NCBI RefSeq assembly: GCF_018221465.1
Contig: NZ_JAAIKR010000004.1
Coordinates: 62,001 to 126,000, forward strand
From: Shewanella intestini
Lineage (GTDB): Bacteria > Pseudomonadota > Gammaproteobacteria > Enterobacterales > Shewanellaceae
Reading direction: 5' to 3'
DNA length: 64,000 bases
Under the pieces are notes generated by a model. The model saw nothing but the letters and a program-made list of their open reading frames with translations. It made no database searches and was not told the origin of the DNA. Shown piece after piece: positions 1 through 8,830 of this stretch. How positions within the stretch are numbered: position 1 is the stretch's first letter; each line of letters opens with the position of its first letter. Made by a program: the position numbers and the translations under genes.

Positions 1-2
1 CT

Positions 3-539
3 GCAACCGACCTCGTTAAAGATACTACTTTATGGTTATTATTAGGATTGTTTTTTGCCGCGTTAGTACAAACGTATGTCCCTGCCGACTTTTTAGCTAA
101 ATGGGGCGATGGAATACTGGCGATGTTAGTGATGGTTGTTGTGTCTGTACCTATGTATATTTGCGCAACGGCTTCAACGCCTATCGCAGCTGGACTATTG
201 CTTGCAGGGGTATCTCCTGGGGCGGTATTGGTGTTTATGATGGCAGGCCCTGCAACTAACATTGCCACATTAGGTGTGGTGGCTAATGAACTCGGTAAGC
301 GTGCGTTATTTGGCTATTTAGGCGGCGTGTTAGGGGTAGCATTATTCGCGGGGTTAGTCGTTAATTACTTAGTCGCCACGTTTGGGTTCCAAGTGATGCC
401 GCAAATTGGTGGTGAGCATGAGTTACTTCCTCAAGGTATCGTCATGGTGTCGGGTATTGTACTGGCAGTGTTAATGGTCAAAGTTATTTGGGATAAGCTT
501 CCTCGTAAGCAAAAAAACAGCAGTTGTTGCGCTTCTTAA
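3..539 (+). CDS. Permease of the DUF318/ArsP_1 family, 3' part
   Basis: The frame is open from base 3 with no stop, so the gene begins left of the window; the TTG at 48 is internal. The visible 178 residues are strongly hydrophobic with about four membrane segments. The stretch containing ASTPIAAGLL and the later AGPATNIATL are the paired Pro/Gly-rich helices typical of DUF318 (PF03773) permeases, some of which export organoarsenicals or other metals. The tail ends in a vicinal Cys pair (SSCCAS), which could bind a thiophilic metal, but that is inference. A terminator follows within 20 bases. Family call is fairly safe; substrate is unknown. Confidence 0.75.
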   Translation, partial: ATDLVKDTTLWLLLGLFFAALVQTYVPADFLAKWGDGILAMLVMVVVSVPMYICATASTPIAAGLLLAGVSPGAVLVFMMAGPATNIATLGVVANELGKRALFGYLGGVLGVALFAGLVVNYLVATFGFQVMPQIGGEHELLPQGIVMVSGIVLAVLMVKVIWDKLPRKQKNSSCCAS

Positions 540-556
540 TCATTAACCTTACATAA

Positions 557-586
557 AGCCACCAATTAGCGTTGGTGGCTTTTTTA
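557..586 (+). terminator. Rho-independent terminator after the permease
   Basis: A perfect 9-bp stem (AGCCACCAA with TTGGTGGCT) and a 6-base loop are followed directly by a T run. It lies 18 bases past the permease stop. Confidence 0.9.
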
Positions 587-781
587 TTGCTTAAATTTAT
601 GTTTTTCTTAAAAAATTAATACACCCTCCGCCTCGAGCATCACTCTCCAATATTGTTTATTTCATATCTACCAATAATGGCTTGCAATCAGATGCGTTAA
701 AGACTGATAACCGAAGTGACTCTTCTATCGGTGTCTCTGAGCCTAGACGCGATGTTATTTTTGGTTGGCGTTATCTGTATA

Positions 782-813
782 AAACAAGCCCTCATATTGC
801 GGGCTTGTTTTTT
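782..813 (+). terminator. Orphan terminator with no gene in front
   Basis: A perfect 10-bp stem (AAACAAGCCC with GGGCTTGTTT) is followed by T residues. The preceding 195 bases hold only a weak 60-codon frame without a ribosome site or recognisable protein, so this hairpin may close an untranslated RNA. The rest of 587-1179 is AT-rich and I see no gene in it. Confidence 0.65.
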
Positions 814-1179
814 ATGTACGCAAATAAAATGACACTGAAGATAGTGGTCATTATTCCCATGTAATCGTTGCTGTTGAGGTGTATCAACTAAAAATGATAA
901 CCAATTGAAAATAAAAGGTTAAGGCAACCATTATGATAACAATCGTGCTTATTGTTAACGTTTGCCTGTATGGTGTTGAAATAGTGTAAATAAACAGTCT
1001 GAAGAAATTATTTTAAGTTTGGTTTAAGATTTGTGTTTCTGGTGTTGGTTAGATTGTTGTTTTTATTGTATTTTCTTCTGCCACTAATGGGGGGTAATTT
1101 AATAAAAAATCTTATATTTATGCGTGGCATCATCCTTTTAACATAAAAGTATCATTCGCATGTTGCAAATGCGTTGCAA

Positions 1180-1195
1180 TGTGATGGCTATCTCA
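1180..1195 (+). promoter_or_regulatory. CRP-like operator upstream of the multihaem cytochrome
   Basis: TGTGA-TGGCTA-TCTCA matches nine of ten arm positions of the TGTGA-N6-TCACA consensus. It sits about 75 bases before the cytochrome start. In Shewanella CRP is known to control anaerobic respiration genes, so the placement makes sense; no binding evidence is available here. Confidence 0.55.
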
Positions 1196-1269
1196 ATATG
1201 TAACATCGGTTAACAATAAAATTACCTATGGGAAATACCTATAAAGTAGTAATAGAGAGGATGATGAGA

Positions 1270-3255
1270 ATGATGGGATTTAATAAATGCAAAATCGCAT
1301 TTGTTGTTGCTGCTGCAATGGCGATGGGGGGTTGTGCTGAAGATGGTAAAGATGGTGCTCCAGGCCCTGGCCCTTCAGTGAGTGAGTCTGAAGTTACCAA
1401 TATTCACTTTATCAACCACGTGGTTGAAGAAGGTAAAGTGACATTAGAATTTAATATTACTAATGAAGATGGCATTGAAATTACAGGTTTAGAAGATGCA
1501 AGTGTCAATTTAGCCGCTAAAACCGAAAATGGGATTCAACGTAGTCGTGATGGCAGTGTTGGTGGTAGTGCAACTGCTGGCGGTGATAACGCGACAGAAG
1601 GCGCAACCTTAACCATGCTTGACAATGGCAACTATGAATTTGTTGCTCCTATGGCTGCCGTTCAAGCCGGTACAGAAGGGATTATTCGTTTACAAGTTGG
1701 TGGTGGTGATATTGCTAAGTCACCGTATACGATTGTCAGCAAGCCTGAAATGACCCATACAACAACAACTGAAACATGTTATTCATGCCACGTTGATTAC
1801 GCAACATCGGACATTCGCCATAGTGGTTACGTTGCCGTAAATGCTGAAGGTGACGTTGACTTTGTTGGCGGCTGTATGGTGTGTCACAACAACGTTGCAC
1901 GTGATGTTGCTGAAGATGGCAGTTCACTAGACACGGGTGGTTATGCTAAAGCGACCATGCAACAGCTTGGTCATATTAATCACCAGAAGTTTGAAAAAGA
2001 CTTCACCCCAACCAATTGTTACACCTGTCACGCAGAGCCTGTAATGAATACCAGTATAACTGGCAACGGTTGTACAGACTGTCACGCGCCTGAGTCGACA
2101 CAACTTAACAACTATTATGCAGACACTGCATCGTTTGATGTTCGTGAATTGCACGCAAACAGTGCTTCATTAACTGAACGTAAGCAAATTCGTGAAACTT
2201 ACAGTACGCAAACAAGTGCGCCATATTACACTACTGATTACACCTATGGGGATAATAATTCTGAAGTTGGTGGTTACTGTGTTGATTTGAAACTGTTTGA
2301 CAATTCTGGTGATGTTCCAGTTCAAGTGAACATTGCAGACTTAGAAGCCGCAGACAAAATTGCTTACACAGGTGCTTATATTGATGGTTATGACTTAGAA
2401 ACTGGCTCTATTTTAGCTCGTTTAAGTGACCGTTATGACTCAAATGCTGGACATTTAGATCGTCCTGACGGTACTCGTTCTTTATGTTATACCTACTTAG
2501 CATTTGGCGACCAAACTAACTTTGATCACCTTTCTGGCAGCACTCGCTTGACGATCAAGGACAGTGCTTGGATGGACAGTGATAATGAATATGGTGTGGC
2601 ATTTACTAGCTTTGCCGACCCAGTAGAAATAACTATTTCATTAGACCCAAGCGTGCCACATACATTAACTGACATTGAAGACTCATTTGCTCGTCGTCAT
2701 ATCATTGATGCTGCGGCATGTACCACTTGTCACAACAATGGCACTAATTACCATAAGAGCGGTTCATATACCGACGGTGGTCGTGACTGTGTCGCTTGTC
2801 ACAACAATGGTTATGACCGTAATGCTGCAGGTTCAGCTCCTGGCTTTGGTCCGATGATCCACAGCATGCATTGGGGCCTTGGTAATGCCCTTTCAGGTGC
2901 TAAGAAAGATGATGACGGTAACAACGTAGCCAATTCAGCTGATAGCTTAAATGCCGATAACTGTGTCTCTTGTCATAGCAACGGTATCGATATGGACCTT
3001 ATTCCAAATCGTTACATGTTGTCTAAATCATACAACGGCGGAGCAGCTGGTGTAATGACAAGTCCAGTTACTGCTAACTGTATGGCGTGTCACGATTCAG
3101 ACGCGGCTATCAGCCACATGGAACAAAACGGTGGTGAGCTAAATGTAGTTAAAGGTGATGGTTGGTATAACGTACCTACTGCAGAGTCATGTTCAACATG
3201 TCACGCTGAAGGCAAATCATTCGGTATTGATAAGTTCCATAACTTTGAACGCTAA
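1270..3255 (+). CDS. OmcA/MtrC-family outer-membrane multihaem c-type cytochrome lipoprotein
   Basis: Predicted extracellular electron-transfer cytochrome anchored as a lipoprotein. With the start at 1270 (AGAGAGG is 10 bases ahead) the protein has 661 residues, a short signal peptide and a lipobox ending at Cys22 (MGGC). CXXCH haem sites begin at Cys170, 202, 250, 268, 484, 507, 565, 604 and 641, forming groups of four and five separated by a beta-rich domain with a non-haem Cys pair. This is the split-domain layout of MtrC/OmcA, but those carry ten haems as five plus five, and only nine are visible here. There is no MtrA/MtrB gene beside it, so it is a stand-alone paralogue. An ATG at 1228 is in frame but lacks a ribosome site. 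Confidence 0.88.
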   Translation: MMGFNKCKIAFVVAAAMAMGGCAEDGKDGAPGPGPSVSESEVTNIHFINHVVEEGKVTLEFNITNEDGIEITGLEDASVNLAAKTENGIQRSRDGSVGGSATAGGDNATEGATLTMLDNGNYEFVAPMAAVQAGTEGIIRLQVGGGDIAKSPYTIVSKPEMTHTTTTETCYSCHVDYATSDIRHSGYVAVNAEGDVDFVGGCMVCHNNVARDVAEDGSSLDTGGYAKATMQQLGHINHQKFEKDFTPTNCYTCHAEPVMNTSITGNGCTDCHAPESTQLNNYYADTASFDVRELHANSASLTERKQIRETYSTQTSAPYYTTDYTYGDNNSEVGGYCVDLKLFDNSGDVPVQVNIADLEAADKIAYTGAYIDGYDLETGSILARLSDRYDSNAGHLDRPDGTRSLCYTYLAFGDQTNFDHLSGSTRLTIKDSAWMDSDNEYGVAFTSFADPVEITISLDPSVPHTLTDIEDSFARRHIIDAAACTTCHNNGTNYHKSGSYTDGGRDCVACHNNGYDRNAAGSAPGFGPMIHSMHWGLGNALSGAKKDDDGNNVANSADSLNADNCVSCHSNGIDMDLIPNRYMLSKSYNGGAAGVMTSPVTANCMACHDSDAAISHMEQNGGELNVVKGDGWYNVPTAESCSTCHAEGKSFGIDKFHNFER

Positions 3256-3346
3256 ATCGTGATGACTTAGGTTAAGCGGTAAGTGGTTATTGAGCGTCAA
3301 TAACCACTCACGCTAACACCAATCAATATGTCTGATAAGATTGATT

Positions 3347-3370
3347 AAAGGGAGCTTATGCTCCCTTTTT
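3347..3370 (+). terminator. Terminator of the multihaem cytochrome
   Basis: AAAGGGAGC, loop TTAT, then GCTCCC running into a T tract, about 90 bases past the stop. Confidence 0.9.
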
Positions 3371-3390
3371 GTTGTCTATTGATCGTTAAC

Positions 3391-3621
3391 TGGCTACTGA
3401 CTACTGACTACTGGCTACTGGCTACTGGCTACTGGCTACTGGCTACTGACTACTGACTACTGACTACTGACTACTGACTACTGACTACTGACTACTGACT
3501 ACTGGCTACTGGCTACTGGCTACTGACTACTGGCTACTGGCTACTGACTACTGGCTACTGACTACTGGCTACTAACTATTAACTTCTAACTACTGGTTAT
3601 TGGCTGTTCGTTATTACTTAT
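3391..3621. repeat. Heptamer tandem repeat, 26 intact TGRCTAC units plus a decayed tail
   Basis: Bases 3391-3572 are 26 uninterrupted 7-bp units that are either TGGCTAC or TGACTAC, the only variable base being the third. Seven degenerate units (TAACTAT, TAACTTC and so on) continue in the same register to 3621 and contain the stop codon of the nuclease gene that reads in from the right. There are no spacers and no coding frame. Confidence 0.97.
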
Positions 3622-4462
3622 TAAGTAGTGATTGTTCGTTTCTTTGGCTGTACTTGTTCAATGCTGTGGCAGGAAAAAGTAAATTAAGTTTATGCGCTAA
3701 ACGAAAGCCCGCTTGCTGCATACGTTGCTCAAGCCGTATTTGGTTGCTTATGCGGTATTGGGAAGAGATGTTAGCTGGTTTATTGTGGTTATTTGCAGGC
3801 AGTTTATAAGCAAATTGACGCATGGTTTTAGACTCAGTTGCCCAGCTGAAGTAATTTCCTGTCAACCATTGCTGCTGTTGCTTAGGCGGCACATAACGCA
3901 ATAATTTGCCATATTGCTGTGCACTGAGCTGGGGGTAATCAATAATTAGTGTGTCCCACACTTTATGTAAGTTAGTCGGTTTATTAAACCATAATACCTT
4001 GTACTTATTCCCACCACTATCATGACGATAACCCACGTGCAATGGTTGATGTAAGTCCGCCAATAAATGCACATAAAATGCTAATGCTTCAGCTTTGTTG
4101 TGGGTTAAGGCATTCGGGTTTGCGAGCGTGGCTTCTAATTGGGTTAACGCTTGTAAAATGTCCCCTTTTTTATTGCGCTTGCGTGTTTGCCACGTTTGGT
4201 CATCGGCAATTGAGACATAATGCCAAGGTGCAGTGCCGCGCCACTTTTTAGTGTTACGCACGCTGTCAGCCCATGTTGATATTTGCGCTAAAGACTGACC
4301 TTTTGTTAACGCAAAAACCTGTCTTTGAGCGGCAATTGTAAGATTATCTTGGGCAATCATCGCCACAATTTGATGACCTTTTTTGCCAAATGCTAATGCC
4401 AGCTGCGGCGCAAATAACACAATAAAAACAAAATATTTAACGGCTTGGGTAACTGATATCAT
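3614..4462 (-). CDS. Secreted S1/P1-type zinc-dependent nuclease
   Basis: Predicted periplasmic or secreted single-strand nuclease/phosphodiesterase with a trinuclear zinc site. Residues 1-24 form a signal peptide ending LALA. Putative zinc ligands follow the family order: His30 (GKKGH), Asp66 (TWADS), His81 (PWHYVS), the HLLADLHQPLH segment and the LHKVWD segment. The mature protein would begin FGKKGH, whereas family members usually begin with Trp, whose backbone holds a zinc. Length, 282 residues, is normal. The stop codon lies inside the decayed end of the heptamer repeat, so the C-terminus may have been reshaped by it. The gene stands alone, convergent with the cytochrome gene. Confidence 0.85.
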   Translation of the reverse strand: MISVTQAVKYFVFIVLFAPQLALAFGKKGHQIVAMIAQDNLTIAAQRQVFALTKGQSLAQISTWADSVRNTKKWRGTAPWHYVSIADDQTWQTRKRNKKGDILQALTQLEATLANPNALTHNKAEALAFYVHLLADLHQPLHVGYRHDSGGNKYKVLWFNKPTNLHKVWDTLIIDYPQLSAQQYGKLLRYVPPKQQQQWLTGNYFSWATESKTMRQFAYKLPANNHNKPANISSQYRISNQIRLEQRMQQAGFRLAHKLNLLFPATALNKYSQRNEQSLLNK

Positions 4463-4648
4463 TGGTGATGACTTTCCTTGTTTATCACCCTAAAAGGTAT
4501 TGTTTACTGTATAACTGACATATTGGTGCTAACACGCGTTTTGCTTTAAAAGCTTGTTGGAGTGGTTATTAGGTTATTAACCACTTACGTTAAGTGTAGA
4601 CCAACCCATATTGATACGATAAACGGCCCTTTATTCACTGGAAATAAC

Positions 4649-5122
4649 ATGACCTTACAATGGCAACAATATACTTTTTCACAGCTGACAACCGATCAAC
4701 TTTTTGACATTTTATTGCTGCGAGTCAATGTGTTTGTGGTTGAGCAGCAATGTCCTTACCCAGAGTTAGATGCAAAAGACCGTCACCGCGAAACTGTTCA
4801 CTTTATTGGGACAACCAACGATGGCCAAATTGCAACATATTGCCGAATTTTAGCACCTGGGCAGAGTTACCCTCAGGCAAGTCTTGGTCGTATCGTTGTC
4901 GCTAAACCTTATCGCGGTCAACAATTAGGCCAGCCGTTAGTACAAAAAGCATTGGATATTGCACTAACCACTTGGCCACACTCTGGGGTGCAAATTGGTG
5001 CGCAGCATGCGTTAGAAACATTTTATCAAACGCTTGGATTTAAGGCGGCTTCTGCAATGTATTTAGAAGATGATATTCCACATATCGATATGATTTATTG
5101 TGACGAAAATATTGAAGTTTAA
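4649..5122 (+). CDS. elaA: GNAT-family N-acetyltransferase ElaA
   Basis: The 157 residues from ATG 4649 align in order with ElaA: an N-terminal W-Q-x-Y strand, LRVNVFVVEQQCPYPELD, the acetyl-CoA loop GRIVVAKPYRGQQLGQ, then the C-terminal FYQTLGF and DIPHIDM. GGA lies eight bases before this ATG. An in-frame ATG at 4562 would add 29 residues with no family counterpart, so I reject it. The natural acceptor substrate of ElaA is not established. No operon partner; the next gene is convergent. Confidence 0.88.
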   Translation: MTLQWQQYTFSQLTTDQLFDILLLRVNVFVVEQQCPYPELDAKDRHRETVHFIGTTNDGQIATYCRILAPGQSYPQASLGRIVVAKPYRGQQLGQPLVQKALDIALTTWPHSGVQIGAQHALETFYQTLGFKAASAMYLEDDIPHIDMIYCDENIEV

Positions 5123-5297
5123 CGCGGCGCAAACTGTTTATAAGCTAGGGTTGTCATATATGTTTATTGGCAGTAAGAGGGATGATTAATCGCAATAGAA
5201 TGAGTTAGTGGCTGCCAGTGATAAGTAATAAATAACATTTTTCATTTAAATCAATGCGATTCAAATGACAGATGTTTACAGCAACGGTGTCTGCGAA

Positions 5298-5329
5298 AGC
5301 GGCTTTGCCTATTAATGAGCAAAGCCGCT
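5298..5329. terminator. Strong hairpin between convergent elaA and the MscS gene
   Basis: Perfect 11-bp stem AGCGGCTTTGC with GCAAAGCCGCT around a 10-base loop. The T content after it is modest on both strands, so it is a likely but not textbook terminator. Confidence 0.5.
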
Positions 5330-5365
5330 ATTTGGTTGATTCAAAAAGGGGAGTTAATGCAACCT

Positions 5366-6199
5366 TTACTGAGGTAAACCAAGGTTTTTAAGCGGACAAG
5401 GAATACTGATATTTGCCTGTTTTAATGCGTTAATGATGGCTAAGTTTGTTTGGTATTTCACTTCAAAATATTGCGGTGTTGGCACCCAATAACGAATGCC
5501 AATTTCAATACCAAGATTATTAAAGCCGTTAACACCCACTAATGGTTTTTGTTGCTGGTTAACTAAGGCTGCTGCCTGTAATTGAGCTTCAATAATGCTA
5601 ATCGCTTGGTTGGTATCGGCTTCGTACTCGACATTTAATTTGGTCTCAACCAATTTGTATTCAAAAGAGTTATGTAATATTTCGCCCACAATATGTTTGT
5701 TTGGAATACTAATTTGCTCACCTTCTTCATTAGTTAAGATGGTGAGGCCAAGTTTTATTGTCTCAACAACACCAGACACTCCTTGTATTTCAATGGTGTT
5801 ACCTACCACAAAAGGGCGGGTGACAATAATGGTTATCCCTGCAGCATAATTAGATAACATGCCTTGCAGTGCTAAACCCGCGCCAAGAGAGGCTGCACCT
5901 ATTGCAGCGACCATTGGGGTGACGCTTATTCCAAGTTTACCTAAACAGATGATGGCAACCATCACCACAATAATGATACGAATTAAATTAGAGGTGAAGT
6001 TAGTTAAGGTGATATCGATATTGTGCTTAGTTAATAATGCCGCCACCATATTTGATACCTTGTTCGCGACCCATAACCCGAGAATAAAAATCACTAAGGC
6101 ACCAAATAGTTGAAAACTATACTGCACTAGAAATTCCAATATAACGTCATACGCCCCTTGTAGCTGTTGGAATTCTTGCTCTAAATTGGGTTGATTCAT
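5366..6199 (-). CDS. Small-conductance mechanosensitive channel, MscS family
   Basis: Inner-membrane channel that opens on membrane tension and releases solutes on osmotic downshock. The 277 residues have three membrane segments: about 25-50, 60-85, and the pore helix with the Gly/Ala-rich AAIGAASLGAGLALQG pattern typical of TM3. The beta domain (FVVGNTIEIQGVSGVVETI) and the mixed C-terminal domain follow. The start at 6199 is chosen because AAGGA sits eight bases upstream and short MscS proteins begin here; an upstream in-frame ATG at 6256 lacks a ribosome site. Single gene. A second, larger MscS-family protein lies at 34578-36218. Confidence 0.9.
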   Translation of the reverse strand: MNQPNLEQEFQQLQGAYDVILEFLVQYSFQLFGALVIFILGLWVANKVSNMVAALLTKHNIDITLTNFTSNLIRIIIVVMVAIICLGKLGISVTPMVAAIGAASLGAGLALQGMLSNYAAGITIIVTRPFVVGNTIEIQGVSGVVETIKLGLTILTNEEGEQISIPNKHIVGEILHNSFEYKLVETKLNVEYEADTNQAISIIEAQLQAAALVNQQQKPLVGVNGFNNLGIEIGIRYWVPTPQYFEVKYQTNLAIINALKQANISIPCPLKNLGLPQ

Positions 6200-6593
6200 T
6201 AGGTGTTCCTTTATGCTGATTTGAGGCATCGTTGTTAGATTTTTAAATGATATCAATTAATCCTTTAATGATCTAAATCACTACAATGAGTTAATCCGTA
6301 TTTGTAGGGTTATTTTCAGTTACTGTTCATGTTGTAATGATAAAACTGATGACGGTAGATTGGTGTACAATACCTGAGTTTACCGACCTAAATGCATTGG
6401 CTAATGAGGTGCTGATACCATGTTAGCAATGATTAAAGAACGCCAATAGTCATACTTTATTGTGTCGTTTTTTTCGGTGCTTGTGAGTTGGCTCAAGCTC
6501 TGTTACTGAGTGTCTTTTAATGCCAGCTATTTTAGTTATATTGATTGAGACATTAGCGCATTAATGGCTTAAAAATTATCGATAGGGAATAAA
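6200..6593. other. Divergent intergenic region, nothing definite
   Basis: About 390 bases between the divergent MscS gene and the gene at 6594. It must hold both promoters. A nine-codon frame at 6421 has a GAGGTG-like sequence before it but nothing else supports it. Confidence 0.4.
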
Positions 6594-7064
6594 ATGATTA
6601 AACGTATTACGCAAGTATTGTCGAGCCTGTTGATGCTTGTATGTATTTCAGCCCATGCTGAAACGATTGCTGTTGGACAGAAAATTGCCCCGTTGCAACT
6701 TAATGATCAACACGATCAAGTGATATCAATTAAGCCACAAACGCAGTATTTATTATTTAGCCGAGACATGAAAGGGGGCGAAGTCATCCAAGATGTTTTA
6801 GCAACGTACCCTGACAACGCGGCAGCTAAACTGGTTTACCTAGCAGATATCAGTGGTATGCCATCATTGATTGCCCGATTTGTTGCTATTCCTAAAATGA
6901 AAGATTTTACCTTTGCTGTTGGGCTTGACCATGAAGGCAACGTGACTGCTGACTTACCTTCACAAGAAGAGTCGGCGACGGTTGTGACCTTAAATAATAA
7001 CCTTGTGACCGCAATTGATTTTATTGGTAGCAGTGATGCATTAACCGCTTTACTTGCTAAGTAA
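6594..7064 (+). CDS. Periplasmic protein with a thioredoxin-like outline, no active-site cysteines
   Basis: 156 residues with a clear signal peptide (cleavage after SAHA, residue 22). The mature part (VGQKIAPLQLNDQHDQ, then QYLLFSRDMKGG) resembles the start of peroxiredoxin/thioredoxin-like folds, but no CXXC or peroxidatic Cys is present; the only Cys is in the signal peptide. If the fold is right it is probably a binding or scaffold protein. GGGAA precedes the ATG and a strong terminator closes the gene, so it is a single-gene transcript. Function not recognised. Confidence 0.7.
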   Translation: MIKRITQVLSSLLMLVCISAHAETIAVGQKIAPLQLNDQHDQVISIKPQTQYLLFSRDMKGGEVIQDVLATYPDNAAAKLVYLADISGMPSLIARFVAIPKMKDFTFAVGLDHEGNVTADLPSQEESATVVTLNNNLVTAIDFIGSSDALTALLAK

Positions 7065-7086
7065 TTTCGCTGACGGTTTTACACCT

Positions 7087-7112
7087 AAAAAGGACGCTAC
7101 GGCGTCCTTTTT
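7087..7112 (+). terminator. Terminator after the thioredoxin-like gene
   Basis: AAAAAGGACGC, loop TACG, GCGTCCTTTTT; 22 bases past the stop. Confidence 0.93.
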
Positions 7113-7192
7113 GTGTTTATGCTGGGCTAGACCCATTAATGACTTGTTTTTAATGCATGCTAACTGTTCTTTTTAGCCGCCAGCAATGGCTA

Positions 7193-7414
7193 TTATTGGT
7201 TAACTTGGTACTTACGCAATATGTGAAAAATTTCTTCTTTTATATGTAATTTTTGTGCTTTGAGCATTTTAACTTCAGGGGTTGTGTCACTGCTGCAGTG
7301 AGCCTCTTGCTGTTTTATTTGTTCATCAAGTTGATTGTGCTGGTCGAACTTTTTAAGGAAATGAGCATCAGTGGTTTTGAGCTTAGTGATCAGGTCGCGG
7401 TACTCTGGGAACAT
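7193..7414 (-). CDS. DUF465/YdcH family small protein
   Basis: 73 residues starting MFPEYRDLI and ending in a KLHIKEEIFHILR helix, the usual beginning and end of the YdcH/DUF465 family. The chain is Lys/Glu-rich and predicted to be two helices packed as a coiled coil. TAGGAGT stands eight bases before the ATG at 7414, which fixes the start; the frame is open 27 codons further but without support. Cytoplasmic; family function unknown. Confidence 0.85.
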   Translation of the reverse strand: MFPEYRDLITKLKTTDAHFLKKFDQHNQLDEQIKQQEAHCSSDTTPEVKMLKAQKLHIKEEIFHILRKYQVNQ

Positions 7415-7690
7415 AAATAGACTCCTATATTTCGTTGAAAAGCATTGATAGTTAACATCTAACGACGATAGTTCTACCCTAATCCTATCTTGCACGCGTT
7501 AAATTGATTTACATCAAGTTTACATTTAATTATTTATTAGGTTGTTTTGGGGCGCTCTACGGTGATTATTGTCATTGGTTTTGAATGCAATGACTGATAA
7601 ATCATCACCTTACATTATGGTTTTTTGTACTGTTAGTTTTTATGGCGCTTATTAACATAAGACACAGTTAACATGAACGGTGTGATGTTC

Positions 7691-7706
7691 TGTGATCAAG
7701 CTCACC
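7691..7706 (+). promoter_or_regulatory. CRP-like operator upstream of udp
   Basis: TGTGA-TCAAGC-TCACC matches nine of ten consensus arm bases, about 75-90 bases before the udp start. A second half site TGTGA is at 7681. In E. coli udp is controlled by CRP with CytR, so the site fits known biology. The remainder of 7415-7778 shows no gene. Confidence 0.65.
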
Positions 7707-7778
7707 TTTTTTAATGAGTGACTAAGTTACAGTTTCTCGAACAAAGCGTTCTATATTAAAGATAATAAGGGGTTATGA

Positions 7779-8537
7779 ATGTCTGACGTATTCCACTTAG
7801 GCTTAACGAAAAGCATGTTAAATGGCGCGACATTAGCAATTGTACCGGGTGACCCTGAGCGGGTTAAACGCATTGCTGAGTTAATGGAAAATGCTACCTT
7901 TTTAGCTAGCCACCGCGAGTACACTTCTTACCTTGCTTATATCGACTCACAGGCGGTTGTGGTTTGTTCAACCGGGATTGGTGGGCCATCGACTTCGATT
8001 GCAGTTGAAGAACTTGCTCAGCTTGGTGTGACGACCTTTTTACGCGTGGGGACAACAGGTGCAATTCAGCCACATGTAAATGTAGGCGATGTGATTGTTA
8101 CTCAAGCGTCTGTACGCCTTGACGGTGCCAGCTTGCATTTTGCGCCGTTAGAATTTCCTGCAGCGGCGGATTTCAACTGTACCACGGCCATGGTTGCAGC
8201 TTGTCGCGATGCCGGCCTTGAGCCTCACGTTGGTATCACGGCATCATCGGACACCTTTTATCCGGGTCAAGAGCGTTATGACACCGTATCAGGACGAGTA
8301 ACTCAACGTTTTGCTGGTTCAATGAAAGAGTGGCAAGCCATGGGCGTATTAAATTATGAAATGGAGTCGGCAACCTTATTTACCATGTGTGCATCTCAAG
8401 GTTGGCGCGCAGCTTGTGTTGCTGGGGTTATCGTTAACCGCACTCAACAGGAAATTCCTGATGAAGCAACCATGAAAAAGACTGAGGTGAGTGCTGTGTC
8501 AATTGTGGTTGATGCTGCTAGAAAACTACTTAAATAA
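7779..8537 (+). CDS. udp: Uridine phosphorylase
   Basis: Cytosolic enzyme of pyrimidine salvage: uridine plus phosphate gives uracil and ribose-1-phosphate. The 252 residues match the usual length (253 in E. coli) and carry the nucleoside phosphorylase family-1 blocks: [10 protein letters not shown] (phosphate loop), [32 protein letters not shown], and [13 protein letters not shown] with the ribose-binding Glu-Met-Glu. AAGGGG precedes the ATG. It is transcribed alone, with a CRP-like site upstream and a terminator downstream. Confidence 0.97.
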   Translation: MSDVFHLGLTKSMLNGATLAIVPGDPERVKRIAELMENATFLASHREYTSYLAYIDSQAVVVCSTGIGGPSTSIAVEELAQLGVTTFLRVGTTGAIQPHVNVGDVIVTQASVRLDGASLHFAPLEFPAAADFNCTTAMVAACRDAGLEPHVGITASSDTFYPGQERYDTVSGRVTQRFAGSMKEWQAMGVLNYEMESATLFTMCASQGWRAACVAGVIVNRTQQEIPDEATMKKTEVSAVSIVVDAARKLLK

Positions 8538-8590
8538 ATTTATGTAAGTAAATGAATAATTAATAACTATTTCATTAGCTTAAATCTGAT

Positions 8591-8617
8591 AAAAAAGGTG
8601 CTTCGGCACCTTTTTTT
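8591..8617 (+). terminator. Terminator of udp
   Basis: GGTGC-TTCG-GCACC tetraloop hairpin flanked by A and T runs. Confidence 0.95.
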
Positions 8618-8830
8618 GTGGGTGAATTTTGAATGATGTTTATCAACAAAACGCGGCTTTTATCTTGCTTTTAAGGCGGCTTGATGTATTGTGACATATT
8701 ATGTCTAAATAATGTAGACCGTTTTAAATGATGAAACGTAGTTGGTTTTATCAATAAAAGCCGCACTCTTTGTTGGCTTTATTACCAGCATCATGCTGGC
8801 TTGTTGGTTGTACAACATAAGGAGGGAAAG

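Noticed and set aside
682-864. 60-codon plus-strand frame after the permease
   Set aside because: It runs straight through a strong terminator hairpin and has no ribosome site or protein-like features.
890-950. ATGATAAC-rich segment resembling Fur half sites
   Set aside because: No pair of half sites with proper symmetry and spacing; expected by chance in AT-rich DNA.
3391-3621. Possible CRISPR array
   Set aside because: Units are 7 bp and directly adjacent, with no spacers and no cas genes; it is a simple tandem repeat. The same holds for the arrays at 11556, 24111 and 53875.
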